DNA of 64,000 nt, from positions 53,949-117,948 of the forward strand of contig CALRTY020000008.1 of the NCBI GenBank assembly GCA_943371245.1. Direction: 5' to 3'. The notes beneath the pieces are model-generated. The model saw nothing but the letters and a program-made list of their open reading frames with translations. It searched no databases and had not been told where the DNA came from. This stretch comes from UBA5018 sp947463165. Its GTDB lineage: Bacteria > Cyanobacteriota > Cyanobacteriia > PCC-6307 > Cyanobiaceae. The position numbers and the translations under genes were made by a program. Below are positions 53,818 through 61,584 of the stretch, in pieces. Within the stretch, counting starts at the first letter, position 1. Each line of letters starts with the position of its first letter.

Positions 53818-54120
53818 TTATACCGCTTCTACCGGACTCGCGCTCAACTTAATTCCCAGTGCCGAGGCAACCTTTAACACAGTATCAAAGTTCGGGCTGC
53901 GATCTCCAGAGAGAGCCTTATATAGACTTTCGCGCGACAATCCTGTTTCCCGGGCAATCTGCGTCATGCCTTTGGCGCGAGCAATATCACCCAACGCCTT
54001 CGCAATGAAGGCGGCATCTCCATCTGCTACTTCAATACAAGCGTCAAGATAAGCAGCCATCTCCTCGGGTGTCTCCAAGAACTCCGCAACGTCATATGGC
54101 GCCGCTTTAGTCGTCATCAC
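53818..54120 (-). CDS. HI1420-type antitoxin (HigA-like, HTH)
   Basis: A 100-residue antidote with PYDVAEFLETPEEMAAYLDA at the N-terminus and an HTH: DIARAKGMTQIARETGLSRESLYKALSGDRSPNFDTVLKVASALGIKL. This is the addiction-module antidote family paired with HI1419/RelE toxins. It should bind its toxin and repress the operon. Its ATG overlaps the toxin stop (TGATG). Confidence 0.88.
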   Translation of the reverse strand: MMTTKAAPYDVAEFLETPEEMAAYLDACIEVADGDAAFIAKALGDIARAKGMTQIARETGLSRESLYKALSGDRSPNFDTVLKVASALGIKLSASPVEAV

Positions 54121-54365
54121 TCATCCTCCGTGTAGTTGTTGGCAAGAAGAATAATCAACACAGCTCCTCTTTGCTGAAAATAGACTCTGTAACCAGGACC
54201 AAAATTAATCCGCAGCTCAGATACTCCAGCACCTACGGGGCGTACATCGCCTGGATTGCCGCTAATGAGGCGCTCAACCCTGGCTTGCACGATCGCCTTG
54301 GCCCTCAGATCCCGAAGGCCCCTGAGCCAAAGCGCGAACTCATCGGTACGACGGAGTGCAATCAC
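54117..54365 (-). CDS. HI1419-type RelE/HigB toxin, C-terminally shortened
   Basis: An 82-residue RelE-superfamily toxin: FALWLRGLRDLRAKAIVQARVERLISGNPGDVRPVGAGVSELRINFGPGYRVYF, the conserved fold with GPGYRVYF strand. The usual ending (LLLxGGDKxxQxxDIxxA, about 12-15 more residues) is replaced by LANNYTEDE and a stop that overlaps the antitoxin start. A frameshift or natural variant may have removed the C-terminal helix, so activity is uncertain. Start ATG 54365. Confidence 0.8.
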   Translation of the reverse strand: MIALRRTDEFALWLRGLRDLRAKAIVQARVERLISGNPGDVRPVGAGVSELRINFGPGYRVYFQQRGAVLIILLANNYTEDE

Positions 54366-54432
54366 CTACCCAGTGTAGCCCCATGGCTACGGCAAGGGCA
54401 TTGGCGCCATCCTGTGGGCGAAGCCGCGATCC

Positions 54433-54524
54433 TTCGAACGCTGCCCCTGTGTGGCGGGCAGGGGCCTTGGGATGGCGGAGCAGAGGGCTGATGGCGGCCT
54501 GTCCACTCGACGGGTGTGTTCGAA
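54433..54524 (-). other. attC-like recombination site B3
   Basis: Ends are TTCGAAC and GTTCGAA. Arm CCTGTGTGGCGGGCAG pairs imperfectly with CTGTCCACTCGACGGG, with the extra bases in the right arm. It is 92 bp long, downstream (minus strand) of the PIN/RHH pair. Confidence 0.6.
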
Positions 54525-54564
54525 GTGTCGCATCTCTACAGATCAACGGCAGAGGGCCCTTCAT

Positions 54565-54972
54565 TCAAGGAGTGACCAAGGGAATCATCTGTCTTCCATG
54601 ACGGCGGTAAATATGAAAATCACTGTCAGTAGTAAGGAGCAATGGCGAATCGTTGATTTCCGCCAGCCGAATCAATGCAGCATCAGCGAGGGATGCGGGA
54701 ACATTTTCGTACCGCTTAAACAAGGAACTGACAGAGCCAATCTGCTCCTGCAACACGAAAGGCAGTTGAACAACTCCTCGTTCGATGAACCGCAAAGCCA
54801 ATGAAGGATCAAAGCCCGACCGCTTGAGCAGAAAACAAGTCTCGGCAACCACAGCCTCACAGCTCAGCAGTGGAGGAGTCAACAGTCGAAACTGCTCTAC
54901 AGCCCATTTATGGTGAGTATCATTGCGACTTAGGAGGGCAACCCATGGCCCCGTGTCTAGCAGCACCGCCAT
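54565..54972 (-). CDS. vapC: VapC-type PIN-domain toxin
   Basis: A 135-residue PIN RNase: LLDTGPWVALLSRND (first acidic residue), AVVAETCFLLKR (Glu), ASLADAALIRLAE (Asp) and LLTTDSDFHIYRR (last Asp). The acidic site is complete. VapC toxins cleave tRNA or rRNA. It follows its RHH antitoxin by 2 bp, so they are one operon. Confidence 0.88.
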   Translation of the reverse strand: MAVLLDTGPWVALLSRNDTHHKWAVEQFRLLTPPLLSCEAVVAETCFLLKRSGFDPSLALRFIERGVVQLPFVLQEQIGSVSSLFKRYENVPASLADAALIRLAEINDSPLLLTTDSDFHIYRRHGRQMIPLVTP

Positions 54973-54974
54973 GA

Positions 54975-55232
54975 TCAGTTAATGCCAAAGTCAGACAGGT
55001 GAGCAGGATTAGAGGAAAGATCAGGCGGACCATCTTCACAACAACCCACGAGATCGGCCAAAAGATCAGCCGCGGATTGTGGCTGCGGGCCATCAACTCC
55101 TTGCTCTGAGGCCTGGAGGAACGCGGTCAATGCTCGTCGAACCAACTCAGACTTGCTCAGCCGACGTCGTTGCGCCTGCGCTGTGAGCTGGGCATCAAGG
55201 GCCTCGGTCAGCTTGAGTGAGATCACCGCCAT
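54975..55232 (-). CDS. Ribbon-helix-helix (CopG/VapB-like) antitoxin
   Basis: An 85-residue protein with an N-terminal RHH domain: AVISLKLTEALDAQLTAQAQRRRLSKSELVRRALTAFL. The acidic C-terminal tail (LLADLVGCCEDGPPDLSSN) probably wraps the PIN toxin. I use the ATG at 55232; the frame extends 14 codons upstream without RHH homology. Confidence 0.82.
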   Translation of the reverse strand: MAVISLKLTEALDAQLTAQAQRRRLSKSELVRRALTAFLQASEQGVDGPQPQSAADLLADLVGCCEDGPPDLSSNPAHLSDFGIN

Positions 55233-55387
55233 GGCACGCACCCCGTCAGGCCACACCATCTTAACCCCTGACAACAGGTATTACACCCATCGCTGGACGA
55301 GCTTATTCGGAGCAGGTCAGCGGTTTCTGCCCAGGCCGTCGACGCCACGCTTGTCAGCAGGAGATTCTCGCTCTCTCTTCCCGATCC

Positions 55388-55475
55388 TTCGAACGCTCAT
55401 CATCACCCACCTGCTGCCATACTTCGCGAATGGGCAAGCCGCATGCATTGGGTTGGGTACATGATGTTGTTGGGC
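55388..55475 (-). other. attC-like recombination site B4
   Basis: Ends are TTCGAAC and GTTGGGC. Arm TCATCATCACCCACC pairs with GGTTGGGTACATGATG with G and A unpaired in the right arm. It is 88 bp long, downstream of the decayed NTase-HEPN pair. Confidence 0.7.
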
Positions 55476-55524
55476 AATCCTTGCGGCGCAGGCATCGATT
55501 GATGAGAGGCCGAGCATGGGTGCG

Positions 55525-55750
55525 TCATGTCAAGTCGCCCTGGACTTGCTCGAGCAGCGAGACCGTGATGCCCAGCAGGAGCGGCCAATCTGGAGAGCTT
55601 ATCTCCACAGTGTCGTCGTATCGGGTCTGAACCGCAAAGAAAGAAAGATCGGCAATCTGCTCGAACGCGTTTACGTCGGTACCCGATTCCTTCAGCCAAT
55701 CCATCAGCTTGGGCGATCTGGAGGTGGCGCAGGGCATCCGGATCAACCAT
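55525..55750 (-). pseudogene. HEPN protein with internal deletion
   Basis: From ATG 55750, one frame reads VDPDALRHLQIAQAD, the start of HEPN partners of this NTase type. The matching continuation (MDWLKESGTDVNAFEQIADLSFFAVQTRYDDTVEISSPDWPLLLG) is in another frame beginning near 55705. About 50 residues between, which would include the HEPN catalytic core, are missing. The gene is therefore inactive. It overlaps the NTase stop, as in an operon. Confidence 0.7.
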
Positions 55751-56096
55751 TCAGCAAAATTCCTTCTTGATAAGCCAGGGATGTAACGGCACTTCTGTAT
55801 TGCTTGCGTTGACTCACTTCAGTTTCGGTGTAAAGAAGCAGATCAAGCGGCAGCCGATGGCTGGAATATTGGCGCCAAAGGTCTCCCAGCACGCGAACGC
55901 GATCATGGCCAGCTAGCCACTGATCCGGCACGGTGATCAGCAGATCCACGTCGGAATTAGGCCGGGATGTCCCCTTGGCGCGTGATCAAAACAGGCGGAC
56001 CTGGGCTTGCGGAATGGCAGCAGCGATTCCTGAGGCGATCGCGCTGATCCGTGGGTCGATCGGGGTGGTGTTAGTGGTGGAGGGAGCTGCTGTCAT
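55743..56096 (-). pseudogene. MNT-type nucleotidyltransferase broken by a stop codon in its active-site motif
   Basis: From ATG 56096 the frame reads IPQAQVRLF, TGA, SRAKGTSRPNSDVDLLITVPD, then HDRVRVLGDLWRQYSSHRLPLDLLLYTE ... YQEGILLNG. The TGA (55986-55988) replaces the Gly of the GSR active-site motif (GGA to TGA is one change). The rest, including DVDLL, is intact, so the mutation looks recent. It formed a two-gene module with the truncated HEPN gene. Confidence 0.8.
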
Positions 56097-56279
56097 GGAG
56101 GCATTCTGACCGAGCAGGCATGGGGGCGGCAGAACCGCAGGGTGCGCATCGCCACAGATTGGCGGCGCCAGCGGCGCCAACACCAACAGCCAGGGCAAAG
56201 GGCCCAAGGGCTCAAGCCGCCAGGCTTCCGAGCAGCGGTAGCACCAAGAAGGCTGAGGCTGAGGCGCGAGGGAAACGTT

Positions 56280-56510
56280 GGGCTGTTGCAGGTGCAGGAC
56301 AGTGGGATCGGCATCACTCCGGCCGATCAACAACGCATCTTCGATCGCTTCTTCCGCAGTGATCCCGGTCGTTCCCGCCGCCAGGGCGGCACCGGCCTTG
56401 GCCTCTCGATCGTGGCCGCGATCGTGCGGCGCCATCACGGGCAGATCTCCTTGGACTCCAAGGTTGGCTCAGGAAGTGTGTTCACCGTGAAGCTGCCAGT
56501 GGTTAGCTGA
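56280..56510 (+). pseudogene. Sensor histidine kinase fragment, C-terminal ATPase part
   Basis: The frame reads VGLLQVQDSGIGITPADQQRIFDRFFRSD, then GGTGLGLSIVAAIVRRHHG and GSGSVFTVKLP: the G1, F and G2 boxes of a HATPase_c domain. The N-box, phospho-acceptor His and sensor are absent, and upstream sequence has no homology. It is a broken end of a kinase, carried in the same cassette interval as the decayed NTase-HEPN pair on the opposite strand. Confidence 0.75.
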
Positions 56511-56519
56511 TGCACATGC

Positions 56520-56606
56520 TTCGAACGCTTCAGATCAGAAGCGGGAGACTTGCAGTGCAGAAGACAGTGACCTTAGGCTCCCATCTTCTGCATCTTGATG
56601 TTGGGA
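56520..56606 (-). other. attC-like recombination site B5
   Basis: Ends are TTCGAAC and GTTGGGA. Arm TTCAGATCAGAAGCGGGAG pairs with CTCCCATCTTCTGCATCTTG with G and A unpaired in the right arm. It is 87 bp long and resembles site A1 in its central sequence. Confidence 0.8.
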
Positions 56607-56612
56607 ATGCCC

Positions 56613-56897
56613 CTAACACAGCTCAATCTTTAAAGTCTTCCCCACTGCTGATGCTGCTCTGCCAAGGGTGGAAAGAGTAACTGACCGATTAGAAGGATCA
56701 AGCAGGCGATCAACAACTGGTCTACTTGTATTCATGCGGTGAGCAAGTTCTGTTTTGGTGATATTTGACTTCTTCATTTCCTTGGCTATCTGAAAGGCAA
56801 TAATTCTTTTGGCTGCGACCGCTTCAGCATCCTCGATGAATCCCTCGTTACGAAGAAAATCATCAAAATCACTTCCAAGGCACTCCTTCTCAATCAT
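56613..56897 (-). CDS. XRE-type HTH antitoxin
   Basis: A 94-residue protein with a dimerisation N-terminus and an HTH: IAFQIAKEMKKSNITKTELAHRMNTSRPVVDRLLDPSNRSVTLSTLGRAASAVGKTL. This is the antitoxin type that follows Gp49/HigB-like RelE toxins. It overlaps the toxin gene by an ATGA junction at 56894-56897 and probably represses the operon. Confidence 0.87.
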   Translation of the reverse strand: MIEKECLGSDFDDFLRNEGFIEDAEAVAAKRIIAFQIAKEMKKSNITKTELAHRMNTSRPVVDRLLDPSNRSVTLSTLGRAASAVGKTLKIELC

Positions 56898-57244
56898 TGG
56901 GCACCTCTTAGCCTAGAGCGTCGATCTCGTGCAACCTGAAGATCAGCAGATGGGGTCTTCGCGGTTTTTTTGATAAAGCCATGCAGCAAAACCATCACAT
57001 CATCCTCCACGGTAAAAATAACCCGTGCAATGCCTCTTTCAATAGCCGATCGCACCTCCCACAAGCCGGGTTCAAGCTTGCGAATCAAAGGCATTCCAAT
57101 AGGCCAGCCGTATTGAGCGGTCTTAATGTCGCACCCAATAGCCCTGCGATCGCCTCGGCTCAGATCAAGCAACCAATCTCTCACTGGCTCCCTCCCTCCT
57201 TGAGAACGGAAAAAGACAACTCGAAGGACAGGGTGAGTTCCCAT
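56894..57244 (-). CDS. Phage-type RelE/Gp49-like toxin
   Basis: A 116-residue toxin: VVFFRSQGGREPVRDWLLDLSRGDRRAIGCDIKTAQYGWPIGMPLIRKLEPGLWEVRSAIERGIARVIFTVEDDVMVLLHGFIKKTAKTPSADLQVAR. The LWEVR strand and LLHGFIKK-(S/T)-x-K-TP segment are diagnostic of Gp49-like HigB toxins (ribosome-dependent mRNA cleavage). Complete length. First gene of the pair, ATG 57244. Confidence 0.9.
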   Translation of the reverse strand: MGTHPVLRVVFFRSQGGREPVRDWLLDLSRGDRRAIGCDIKTAQYGWPIGMPLIRKLEPGLWEVRSAIERGIARVIFTVEDDVMVLLHGFIKKTAKTPSADLQVARDRRSRLRGAQ

Positions 57245-57328
57245 GCCGCAAGCCGCCCAACCAATCTACTGTACCATAAATGATGCGGCCGTGCCAGTTC
57301 TGTTCCCCTTGGCCCGGATCTCAGGTCA

Positions 57329-57415
57329 TCCCAACGGCTCAAATCAGCGGCGGCAAGTAACCTTGAACCCAGTACCAGCGGCTTTCGCTAGTCCGCTGCA
57401 TTTGAATTGTTGGAC
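57329..57415 (-). other. attC-like recombination site B6
   Basis: Ends are TCCCAAC and GTTGGAC. Arm CTCAAATCAGCGGCGG pairs with GTCCGCTGCATTTGA with G and A unpaired in the right arm, six nucleotides apart. It is 87 bp long and one of the clearest sites. Confidence 0.85.
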
Positions 57416-57455
57416 TTTCTCGCAGGTAAAGTTTGAGCAAGAACACCAAGCTTTT

Positions 57456-58817
57456 TTATTTAATCATCTCTGAAGCAGCAGCAGCAATCAGGGCAGTTGC
57501 CAAACCAAAATACAAACCGCAGATAATATCAGCCCCAAGCAAAGCTGATGGGTATATCAATCCTCGATCAAAACGTTCTGTTAAAATTTTAATCCATAAA
57601 ATAATTAATGATGCAAATGCAGTAGTTAAGCCCAGGCTGAAGAACCATATACTTTTCTCATTTACGAATCCAAAACCAATTTGAGGTAACGGGATGACAA
57701 AATAATTAACAAAGGCAGGCAGCAAAATAGCCAGAATAGCGACAATGACAACTTTAGATAAAAACTCAAAATTTTTTCTTCTCTTTAGGGTCTTGAGTGT
57801 TTGATTAGAAAAAGCTCTGTTTTTTTTGACATGGTTTGCTAAATCGATAAGAATTCGATCAGGTATGCGCATCAAGCAGAAGTGTGGGTTTCGCCTTTTC
57901 TCAAAGGCTAGTAGAAAAGCCTCATAAAAGTCTTTGGTTTGTTTGACCGCATCTTGCTTGTGCATAGATAGTATTGCTTCATACAAAGGAACAATAGCGT
58001 TATATGTTTCAAGATCAAATCCAGAGATAAAGTCTTTGGATTTTTTTGCCTTTTGGATGTTTTCCTGAAGAATAGCTACATCTGGCTTCTCCATATACAT
58101 TTGAGCCTTGCAACGAAGCATCGCAATGTAAAAATCAATAGTATTCAACTCTGGGTCATCGGGCTTTCGTCCTTCTTTTGATGAAAAGTTTATCAAGTCA
58201 TTAGAAAGCTTTTTTAGCTGTGAATCTATGGCAGTTAAAAGATAATCTTCATCAGCAGTCAATGACTCCATACGACAACAGATTGTACAACCCTCATAAG
58301 TAATTTCCTCAAGAGTAAGTCTTTGCTTTTGGTGGTATAGCTTTTTAACCTCGCTATTAATACAAGCAGCTATTGCTGGATTGCCAAATATCATCTCTAC
58401 AGATGCTTTAGCATGGAGATACTCTGCCCAGATATCCGATTGTTTTACTTCGTATTCGTTGGTAAGTATGACATAGTTAAGATATAGCCCAATCCTCTCA
58501 ACTGAACGTCGATAAGCTTCTATATCAGAACAAAAGTAGTGAAAGTTGGCAACAGCGATTGCAGCATGCAAAAGGATTTTTTCTTGATCGAAAGAAGCAT
58601 TATACTTTGGCCTATATTCAATTGCCTTAAAAAATGGCGCATGAGCTTCAACTTCAGAAAGGGCTGTTTGCCATCCTTCAGATATCATCTTGTCCGAAAC
58701 ATACTTTTTCCATAAAAGACGGTCTAATCCTAATACCTTAATTAAAGGTGCTGCCAATCGCCATAAGCCAACATGAAACCAGTACGATAAGTTTCGAGAA
58801 ATAGATTGTTTACTCAT
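57456..58817 (-). CDS. Hypothetical helical protein with C-terminal membrane segments (453 aa)
   Basis: A long, AT-rich gene (about 37% GC) with no family I recognise. Residues 1-340 are helical and charged and may be TPR-like (repeated helices such as AIAVANFHYFCSDIEAYRRSVERIG and AEYLHAKASVEMIFGNPAIAACI). The C-terminal 110 residues contain three or four hydrophobic helices (VVIVAILAILLPAFVNYFV, SIWFFSLGLTTAFASLIIL, GADIICGLYFGLATALIAAAA). A sensor domain plus membrane effector layout is common in abortive-infection proteins; that link is inference. Composition unlike the host indicates transfer. Confidence 0.7.
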   Translation of the reverse strand: MSKQSISRNLSYWFHVGLWRLAAPLIKVLGLDRLLWKKYVSDKMISEGWQTALSEVEAHAPFFKAIEYRPKYNASFDQEKILLHAAIAVANFHYFCSDIEAYRRSVERIGLYLNYVILTNEYEVKQSDIWAEYLHAKASVEMIFGNPAIAACINSEVKKLYHQKQRLTLEEITYEGCTICCRMESLTADEDYLLTAIDSQLKKLSNDLINFSSKEGRKPDDPELNTIDFYIAMLRCKAQMYMEKPDVAILQENIQKAKKSKDFISGFDLETYNAIVPLYEAILSMHKQDAVKQTKDFYEAFLLAFEKRRNPHFCLMRIPDRILIDLANHVKKNRAFSNQTLKTLKRRKNFEFLSKVVIVAILAILLPAFVNYFVIPLPQIGFGFVNEKSIWFFSLGLTTAFASLIILWIKILTERFDRGLIYPSALLGADIICGLYFGLATALIAAAASEMIK

Positions 58818-58942
58818 ATAAGTCTTTACTTAAGAAAGAGGATTCCTTGATGTATAGTTCTGGCCATGGAGGCACTGGGCTGACATTAGATATCAAGGTG
58901 ACGCTCCCGAGTTACTTAACCCATAGTCTTTAGACATTTGCA

Positions 58943-59005
58943 GTCCAACGTCCCCGCTCAGCGGCGCACCGCTTGCGGCGCGTCCGCTGCAGCGGGTAGT
59001 TAGCT
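58943..59005 (-). other. attC-like recombination site B7
   Basis: Ends are GTCCAAC and GTTAGCT. Arm CCCGCTCAGCGGCGC pairs with GCGTCCGCTGCAGCGGG with G and A unpaired in the right arm. It is 63 bp long. The stop codon of the DUF4062 gene lies inside it. Confidence 0.85.
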
Positions 59006-60103
59006 GCCAGGCTTTGGTTCGGGCCCGGCAGCGATCTTGTCCTTGTGCCTGCGCAACCGGGTCGTCAACTCCTCCCTGAGCAGTCTCGCACCGGTTAACG
59101 AATCTTCGTACTGGACCAAGCGCTGGCCTAGGAAGTCAAACGGCACCTTGGTGCCTTGGCAGATCATTATCACCTCACGCCCCAAAACATCTGCCAGGCC
59201 CACTTCATAGGTGACGTTCGGGTTAGCACCGGAGAGGTCTGCCACTATTACCCCCGCCCCGGTAATGCCATTCCAGATATCATGAGGAACGAAACGGCCC
59301 TCCATACTCTTGGCTATGGTGAACTCGAGGCCGACCTCACCACACACTTCGAGGATTATCTTCTCAACGTCATCGGACCATCGCTCCGAATACGGCATGA
59401 TGACGAAGCATCGAATAGGATTTGTCGACACTGCGCCAGGCCCCAGGAACTCCGCTGCCCGAGTAGCGGATCGCGCTACATGGGAGTCGGGTTGGCGCAT
59501 ACCCTGCGCCGCGTCAGCGATCAGTCCCCGAAGTACTGACAGGTCTATGTGGATGTCTCTTACGGCTTTCATTACGTCCGCGACGGTGAAGGCTTCCGAT
59601 GCGGGTGCTGCGGGAGACGGAGCTTCAATTGGTATCGATTCGATCTTCCGTGAGTACTGCGAAGTCGCAATCGCAATCTGATGAGCAAGCTCGTTTGGTG
59701 AAGCAAAGAATCCAACGACATGACGGCTCAGGAGTCGATCCTTAAACGCCCGCAAGGCGTCACGAGGCCCTTGGTCGAGATCGATCTGGTCGACGGGCCA
59801 CGGAGCTTCGTCCTTCAGAACAAAGGCGAGCACTGGCTTCTGCAGTTGGATGGCTTGCTCGTACTCCAGCTCCAGTATGCTCTTGGTCTCGCGCGGAGGA
59901 ATGTATCCGTATCGGTGGGCGAGGAGCAGGACGAAGATGTCAGACGTGGCAATGGCCTTATATGCACTCTCAACAGTCGCCGAGTCGAATGCGCCGAAAT
60001 CGTCCAGCCTCACGTACTCGAAGCCCAAGCGCAAAAGCGTTTCGGTTACGGTCTCCCGGTACTCACGGAGATCGGCAAATGTGGAACTCAAGTACACCCT
60101 CAA
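59000..60103 (-). CDS. DUF4062 + nucleoside-deoxyribosyltransferase/TIR-like fusion protein
   Basis: A 367-residue protein. The N-terminal part (1-95) is DUF4062: VYLSSTFADLREYRETVTETLLRLG and SDIFVLLLAHRYGYIPP, a TIR-like Rossmann fold. A helical linker follows. The C-terminal part (about 230-330) reads RCFVIMPYSERW, SMEGRFVPHDIWNGITGAGVIVADLSGANPNVTYEVGLADVLG, a nucleoside deoxyribosyltransferase/NADase-like fold with Glu in TYEVGLA at the usual catalytic place. Such fusions occur in suspected NAD-depleting immune proteins. It is a single-gene cassette; stop codon in AGCTAAC. Confidence 0.82.
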   Translation of the reverse strand: MRVYLSSTFADLREYRETVTETLLRLGFEYVRLDDFGAFDSATVESAYKAIATSDIFVLLLAHRYGYIPPRETKSILELEYEQAIQLQKPVLAFVLKDEAPWPVDQIDLDQGPRDALRAFKDRLLSRHVVGFFASPNELAHQIAIATSQYSRKIESIPIEAPSPAAPASEAFTVADVMKAVRDIHIDLSVLRGLIADAAQGMRQPDSHVARSATRAAEFLGPGAVSTNPIRCFVIMPYSERWSDDVEKIILEVCGEVGLEFTIAKSMEGRFVPHDIWNGITGAGVIVADLSGANPNVTYEVGLADVLGREVIMICQGTKVPFDFLGQRLVQYEDSLTGARLLREELTTRLRRHKDKIAAGPEPKPGS

Positions 60104-60140
60104 TTGCTCAGTCCTCTTTCCGAAGTTCCAAACGGTTGGC

Positions 60141-60205
60141 AGCTAACGCCTAGATAACCTGTGGTTTTGCGAAGCAAAAGCATCAGGTTGATCTAGATGT
60201 TAGCT
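60141..60205 (-). other. attC-like recombination site B8
   Basis: Ends AGCTAAC and GTTAGCT are exact complements. Arm TAGATAACCTG pairs with CAGGTTGATCTA with C and A (right arm) unpaired. It is 65 bp long. The stop codon of the HNH gene is in the right core. Confidence 0.85.
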
Positions 60206-61339
60206 GAAATCTCTGTGTGGCACATTTCTGTTAAACTGTTCCATCAGGTACGGTCGAAGCAACTCTGCGAATCTATTATTGAATTTCTGCGTGGCGGCTT
60301 CCGTTATAATCCCGCCCTCCGGAATATCAACGTTAATTGTTTCGTCCCATGCCCTCTTAACAATTACTTCAATCGCAATGTCATTTCTTCGCTTTAGAGA
60401 TATTTCCATTAACCGCTCAGCGTTTAGCCTCATTCTTTCAAAATTTGGCTTGGAATCAGAGTATTTATATGTCCTTAGGTTGAATTCTTCAGATAACGCT
60501 CGAAACGTCTTCTGCAACTCCTCGATTTTTAGAACATCGAATACATAGGAATCTGAAATGTCAGGCCCTTCGTAGTCATCATTTAACTTGACAAAGAATG
60601 ATACAACATTAAAGAACTCAATATAGCAGAACAATATCTTTCGCCTTGAGTCACCGACAAGGTAAATACAGTGTGAAACTTCATGGTCTACAAGATCATA
60701 AATCCTTTCTTCAAGTACAACTGGTTCAACAAAACCTTCAGTACCATTCTTCAAGGCTTCTATGGCCGATAAGACATATTCTCGGGAATGACCACAATGA
60801 AAATAGTAGTCAACGGCTGATTTGAGTACGGACTGTAGTGCTAATTTTCCCCCTACCACTAGATTTATATGAAGTTGTTCGTTTAGTTGCTCTTCGTGAT
60901 ATACGGTTTTCCCACGCAAGTCTTCCCAATCGGCTTCTGGGTATTTTCTTTTCAGGCCAGCAATGATCTGATCGAACTCTTTTTGGTCTCGTGCAACAAT
61001 GTTCACAAACAGTTCATTTCCGTTTTTTTTGATATCTATTTTTGGATCTTTCAAAGATGGTTTGCCATATTTGTCAATTCTATAAGACTCACCAGAGGAG
61101 GGCCTAGTCATGACTACAGGCTGGGTCTCACCATTTTCCCTCTCAATCATGAGAGTGTGCGCGTAGAAATTCAGTTGTCTCGCGAGCTCTGCATCTGAAT
61201 CGGTTCCCAATTTCGAGTTGCACGATTTGCAAAGGATTCCTGAATCCTTGAGTCTTCCCCCGATAGAATTGAGAATAACATGCTCCCTGGATGCGTTTTC
61301 TCGGACAATTTCTAGGTCACACATGAAGCAATTTGCCAT
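60200..61339 (-). CDS. HNH endonuclease-domain protein, 379 aa
   Basis: The N-terminal zinc-containing HNH: CFMCDLEIVRENASREHVILNSIGGRLKDSGILCKSCNSKLG (two CxxC pairs, EHVI for the catalytic His). The remaining 320 residues are unrecognised, with low GC, and include a cluster of acidic/aromatic strands. Possibly a restriction-like or phage-defence nuclease. ATG 61339 has GGAG seven nt upstream and starts MANCFMC; ATG 61345 is too close to that site. The stop is inside attC-like site B8. Confidence 0.78.
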   Translation of the reverse strand: MANCFMCDLEIVRENASREHVILNSIGGRLKDSGILCKSCNSKLGTDSDAELARQLNFYAHTLMIERENGETQPVVMTRPSSGESYRIDKYGKPSLKDPKIDIKKNGNELFVNIVARDQKEFDQIIAGLKRKYPEADWEDLRGKTVYHEEQLNEQLHINLVVGGKLALQSVLKSAVDYYFHCGHSREYVLSAIEALKNGTEGFVEPVVLEERIYDLVDHEVSHCIYLVGDSRRKILFCYIEFFNVVSFFVKLNDDYEGPDISDSYVFDVLKIEELQKTFRALSEEFNLRTYKYSDSKPNFERMRLNAERLMEISLKRRNDIAIEVIVKRAWDETINVDIPEGGIITEAATQKFNNRFAELLRPYLMEQFNRNVPHRDFS

Positions 61340-61366
61340 CTTCATTCTCCTCTGCCCGAAGGGTCC

Positions 61367-61472
61367 AGCTAACATTCGAGCTAACCGGCCCGGTCGGCGA
61401 AAATGTACCGCGTACCGCCGACCGGGTCAAGCCGCCCTGCCGCGGAGGGTCCGGTTGAGCTAGGGGTTAGGC
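61367..61472 (-). other. attC-like recombination site B9
   Basis: Ends are AGCTAAC and GTTAGGC (canonical on the plus strand). Arm TTCGAGCTAACCGG pairs with CCGGTTGAGCTAGG with C and A unpaired in the right arm. It is 106 bp long and contains a second inner inverted repeat around CCCGGTCGGCG/CGCCGACCGGG. Confidence 0.8.
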
Positions 61473-61584
61473 ATCAGCCCGTGCGACTGCCGACCTGCGG
61501 CATTTGGGGGTCGTAGATTCTTCCTACTCTCCCGCTCAATCCAACCTTCTACGCTATCGTACGACGGTTTTGGGGCTGGTAGAC

